From NCBI GenBank assembly GCA_964644555.1, contig CAZXWI010000031.1:1-16972 (forward strand): a stretch of 16,972 nucleotides of DNA, in the 5' to 3' direction. Positions 14,248-16,972 of the stretch are shown in pieces (within the stretch, counting starts at the first letter, position 1; each line of letters opens with the position of its first letter). This DNA is from RUG14186 sp964644555. Lineage in GTDB: Bacteria > Bacillota > Clostridia > Eubacteriales > Anaerofustaceae. The notes under the pieces are model-generated. The model ran no database searches and was not told the origin of the DNA. It saw nothing but the letters and a program-made list of their open reading frames with translations. The position numbers and the translations under genes were made by a program.

Positions 14248-15492
14248 TTAAACGCATCTGCCTACCGCAGTATTGTCCTTTTTAGGATTTGCCAGTTCTT
14301 TTATGGGGTGTGGTTCGGTTTCATAGCGGTAATCTTTTTCATTTGCTTTGATAATTTGGGTTATAACTTTATGGCTTGGCACCTGTGTTGCGTTTGGTAT
14401 GAGCGTATTTTGAAATTTGCAAAAACGATTGTTTGTATCAAGCTCAGCTACATCGACATAATCTTCCAAAACGGAGGTTTCGTACACCGTTGTTGCAATA
14501 ACATTTCTTACATAATCTATATTCTCTCCGAAATGCAGTAGTTCGGGGAATTCACCGCTTGGTATAACAGCAGTCCAATCCTTGTTTTCGTATTTTTCAA
14601 GAAGTTCTGCTGCTTTTTTAAGATGTGATAGTTCCATATTGTAGTGTTCTTCCCATATCTGCTTGATATGTTTGTCGGTTTCGTCCTCATAGCATGATTT
14701 ATATAGGTAGCACTGTGTATACTCATGCTCCAAAAGCATTTCGAGCCATGATGCATTCGGGTCTGCGAGGCTCTCATATTGGCTGACATGCTGTTCTTCT
14801 ATGAGTGCTATTTCTTGATAGAGTTTTCTTCCGATATCGTTTTCGTAAAAGCCTGCAACATTCATATAATAATTCATTGTTTGCTGTTCGGCTGCTGTGA
14901 TTATCGCAATGTTTAATTTGGTTATCAAATCCGCATTTTTAGATTTTGTAAAATGCTTTATGTTATCGTATGGGTGGCGATGCTCCGATATGGTCGGTCT
15001 GCCGGGCATTATTTCGGCAAATCTGCCGATGAGCTCTTCTGCGTGTATCCCTTTATCAAATTCCAAAAGATCCGCATAGCGATATAGATGGTCGAAATCT
15101 TCAAGCAGTGCAAAGTCCAAAGCCTTTTTCACATTTTTATCCGGTTCTCGCTTTGCGAGGATTGCTGTTAAGTCTACCGCCAGATGTTCGTACCCTATGG
15201 TATGCTCAAGTATCGTTTCGTTAATAGGCTTAATGCATGATAAGCGTTTTTGCTGCTGTTGTTCCTGTGCTCTTATAAGGGCTATTTCTCTTCTTAAATC
15301 GTTATCGGTGCAGTGGCGTGAAAATTGGTGCATAAAATTATTCGCTTCGAATTCCGCACCGTTTAAAAGAATTATTCTCAGTTTGGTATACGCATCAACT
15401 TTCTTTGCATCGTAACTCAGAGGATATATCTCTTTTAAACTTATGAAATTATCTTCAATGCAATCACATTTTTCTTTAAATGGGTTAGTCAT
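14248..15492 (-). CDS. ferritin-like (rubrerythrin-type) double-bundle protein, function unknown
   Basis: A 414-residue soluble, mostly helical protein with two predicted ferritin-like four-helix bundles. The second (about 190-300) carries the classic di-iron pattern: Glu202, then EEQH (Glu232 and His235), then Glu255 or Glu257, then ELSH (Glu287 and His290). The first (about 40-145) is similar but degenerate: Glu49, EQQQ (77-80) where ExxH is expected, Glu102, and EDFDH (131-135). This suggests a bound iron pair in one bundle and a structural or altered site in the other. No rubredoxin Cys4 site is seen, so it is not a standard rubrerythrin. I choose ATG 15492 because AAAGGAG (15505-15499) is six bases upstream; an in-frame ATG 20 codons earlier lacks a ribosome site. 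It is a separate unit from the upstream URO-D gene, with a terminator between. A role in oxygen or iron handling is inferred. Confidence 0.75.
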   Translation of the reverse strand: MTNPFKEKCDCIEDNFISLKEIYPLSYDAKKVDAYTKLRIILLNGAEFEANNFMHQFSRHCTDNDLRREIALIRAQEQQQQKRLSCIKPINETILEHTIGYEHLAVDLTAILAKREPDKNVKKALDFALLEDFDHLYRYADLLEFDKGIHAEELIGRFAEIMPGRPTISEHRHPYDNIKHFTKSKNADLITKLNIAIITAAEQQTMNYYMNVAGFYENDIGRKLYQEIALIEEQHVSQYESLADPNASWLEMLLEHEYTQCYLYKSCYEDETDKHIKQIWEEHYNMELSHLKKAAELLEKYENKDWTAVIPSGEFPELLHFGENIDYVRNVIATTVYETSVLEDYVDVAELDTNNRFCKFQNTLIPNATQVPSHKVITQIIKANEKDYRYETEPHPIKELANPKKDNTAVGRCV

Positions 15493-15529
15493 GTTATTCT
15501 CCTTTCTTTTTATATTTTGAACGATAGAA

Positions 15530-15541
15530 GAATAATTATTC
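15530..15541. promoter_or_regulatory. 12-base palindrome upstream of the ferritin-like gene, possible operator
   Basis: GAATAATTATTC is a perfect palindrome centred about 43 bases upstream of the ferritin-like ATG. It looks loosely like Fur/PerR boxes (ATAAT and ATT half elements) but matches a PerR-type consensus in only about 9 of 14 positions. I could not place a convincing -35/-10 pair around it, and AT-rich palindromes arise by chance. Confidence 0.3.
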
Positions 15542-15549
15542 ACAAAATA

Positions 15550-15578
15550 CAAAAGAGATGGTTAAACCATCTCTTTTG
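15550..15578 (-). terminator. rho-independent terminator of the URO-D-family gene
   Basis: The arms 15550-15562 and 15566-15578 pair perfectly (13 bases, tight TAA loop). On the minus strand the hairpin is followed by TATTTTGTG, and the 3' arm itself contributes a run of T residues. It lies 49 bases after the URO-D-family stop. The hairpin is symmetric enough to work in both directions. Confidence 0.85.
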
Positions 15579-15627
15579 TTTCGGCAAAACCCGATTAAAA
15601 CAGCTACATACTGTTTGTGTGAGCTTA

Positions 15628-16972
15628 TTACTGCATAAGGCTGTAGTAGAATGAACGGATAGCCTTTTCTTCGCCCATAACGATTTCTTTTGCACATTCC
15701 GGAGTATTCGGGTTCTTTTCAACATACTGTTCCCAAGAAGTGAATGCTCTTGATTCGAATTTGTCAACTTGCATTTCTGTGTAGTCGTCTTTGTTGAAGA
15801 TTTCACCTGAAGCTTCGCCTGCGTTGTCGTATACACCGTATTCAACAACTGTTTCAACAACTGCTTTGAGGTTTTCGAGGTTAACATCGGCAAGAACGAG
15901 AGCGTTTTTGTCGAATCCGAATGAATACTGTCCGCCCGGAGCCATGATATCGAGCCATTCTTTTGTTTTGTCGATACATTCTTCTTTTGAGCATTGTGTG
16001 AGGTATTTGATCGGGAAACCTGAAGAAAGAACGAACTTCTTACCGAGTTTTTCTTTGAAGAGTTTCGGATCACCGTATTCGAATGTGAAGAATGTTCCTG
16101 TAGGAGCATCCTGTAAGTGGTCAAGATATCTTGTCCAGTCATCTTCAAGGAACGCACCTGAACGAACGCCGAGGGCTGCGTAGCTTGAAATCTGATCACA
16201 CCAAGGTTTCCACCAGAGTGTTTCGAAGTCTTTTGTTCTCATGAATGTTGCCATGTGAAGTGGATAGAATCCGTAAGCGTTTCTTGTGTAGTGTGCAAGA
16301 TCTGCCATGCACTGTTCATACTGCCAAGGTTTCATAGCTTCCATAGCAGCTTTGATCTTGTCGGGGCGTCTTCTGATATCGGTTGACATTCCCGAGAAGC
16401 TTCTTAACTGGTCTGATAAGATATCAAGAGGTGCATATCCGCCGCCGCCGCCCATAGCGCCGCCTGCGTAACCGTATTTAGCTGACATTGCACCTGCTAA
16501 CTGACCGTATGTACCGAATACTTTACCTGTTAAAGCATTAGCCTGGTTGATAGCTTTGATTGTATCAACGGGATTGTTTACGAAGTCTAAGTTTGCGTTT
16601 GTTCTGGGAGCACCTACTTCAACAACGAATGCATATGGATCTTCGATGAATTTATCGTATTCATCTTCTTCCATCATGTGTGTGTTCGGGTGCTGAATGA
16701 ATCCGTCGCCGCCCATAACGATTGATTTTGAACCGATTGCCTGATATTTTGCCGGTGTCAAAACTGTGGGGCTTACAACGCATCCGTCTGATGGGATCAT
16801 TGCGCATAATTCGTCTGCTGCATCCATAAGAAGTGTATAATCCCAGTTTGCTGCGATTGGGTCAACTCCTGCATATTCAGCAGCTGCATTTAAGCCAATG
16901 CTTACTGCACACGGAACTCTTTTAGGAATTCTGTTATTTAATATGTCTAAGCTATTTTGAGCTCGCTCTTCG
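15628..16972 (-). CDS. uroporphyrinogen decarboxylase (URO-D) superfamily protein, partial (5' end outside window)
   Basis: 447 residues are visible. The frame stays open past the Met at 16827 to the window edge, reading RVPCAVSIGLNAAAEYAGVD upstream, so the gene starts beyond 16972. URO-D superfamily features are the N-terminal PCAVSIGLN block, EEDEYDKFIEDPYAF, the long middle helices with a RRPDKIKAAMEA segment, GAFLEDDW, and a late GGQYSFGFDKN then LENLKAVVETVVEYG block typical of the last barrel strands. It is longer than housekeeping HemE (about 350 residues), and no haem-synthesis gene is nearby. The corrinoid methyltransferase relatives (MtaA/CmuA) bind zinc through HxC and a later Cys; the corresponding stretch here (VLSSGFPIKYLTQ) shows none. 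The substrate is therefore open. A Gly-rich run (GGAMGGGGG) marks a flexible loop. Its codons favour AAC, TTC and TAC more than the neighbours, which suggests strong expression. Confidence 0.85.
   Translation of the reverse strand, partial: EERAQNSLDILNNRIPKRVPCAVSIGLNAAAEYAGVDPIAANWDYTLLMDAADELCAMIPSDGCVVSPTVLTPAKYQAIGSKSIVMGGDGFIQHPNTHMMEEDEYDKFIEDPYAFVVEVGAPRTNANLDFVNNPVDTIKAINQANALTGKVFGTYGQLAGAMSAKYGYAGGAMGGGGGYAPLDILSDQLRSFSGMSTDIRRRPDKIKAAMEAMKPWQYEQCMADLAHYTRNAYGFYPLHMATFMRTKDFETLWWKPWCDQISSYAALGVRSGAFLEDDWTRYLDHLQDAPTGTFFTFEYGDPKLFKEKLGKKFVLSSGFPIKYLTQCSKEECIDKTKEWLDIMAPGGQYSFGFDKNALVLADVNLENLKAVVETVVEYGVYDNAGEASGEIFNKDDYTEMQVDKFESRAFTSWEQYVEKNPNTPECAKEIVMGEEKAIRSFYYSLMQ

Noticed and set aside
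15509..15514. TATAAA as the -10 of the ferritin-like gene (minus strand)
   Set aside because: Transcription from it would begin around 15502, inside the ribosome site, and there is no -35 at the right distance.
15493..15552. Longer ferritin-like protein starting at 15552
   Set aside because: The extra 20 residues cover the terminator arm, the palindrome and the ribosome site, and look like translated leader. The AAAGGAG at 15505-15499 fits ATG 15492.

Overview
The window looks like the chromosome of a low-GC, Gram-positive, probably spore-forming anaerobe of the Clostridia. The evidence is AT-rich DNA, Shine-Dalgarno sites of the GGAGG/AAGGAG type, several TTG starts, rho-independent terminators, class A penicillin-binding proteins (PBPs) of the Clostridia type, and a sporulation/division cluster yabP-yabQ-divIC followed by tatD. 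I see no insertion sequence, phage gene, CRISPR array, tRNA or rRNA. I do not name a species.

Bases 1-7176 form a cell-envelope operon. It holds an S41 C-terminal processing protease with an N-terminal anchor and PDZ domain, then two tandem paralogous bifunctional class A PBPs, and ends at a strong terminator (7145-7176). The protease and the first PBP overlap by 11 bases. Bases 7290-11457 start from a good promoter. They encode a small COG2426-type membrane protein and then a 1190-residue protein with no recognisable enzyme domain: four membrane helices, a very acidic linker, a long repetitive Lys/Glu/Arg coiled coil and an acidic tail. This protein is the least explained object in the window. 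A TtcA-like PP-loop tRNA thiolase follows 2 bases later.

Bases 12166-14158 begin with a compact junction in which a terminator overlaps a likely promoter. The tightly packed genes yabP, yabQ, divIC and tatD follow, and a hairpin terminator ends the run. These tie spore-coat/cortex morphogenesis to the division machinery.

Bases 14248-16972 are on the minus strand. A uroporphyrinogen-decarboxylase-superfamily protein, cut by the window edge, ends at its own terminator. Downstream of it is a separate gene for a two-bundle ferritin-like protein; its second bundle keeps a full rubrerythrin-type set of di-iron ligands. The plus- and minus-strand blocks converge at 14099-14247.

No clearly new multi-gene system is visible. 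The best candidates for new biology are the membrane-anchored repetitive coiled-coil protein (7880-11452), the double ferritin-like protein (14248-15492) and the terminator/promoter overlap before yabP. All family assignments are from sequence motifs read by eye, with no database search.
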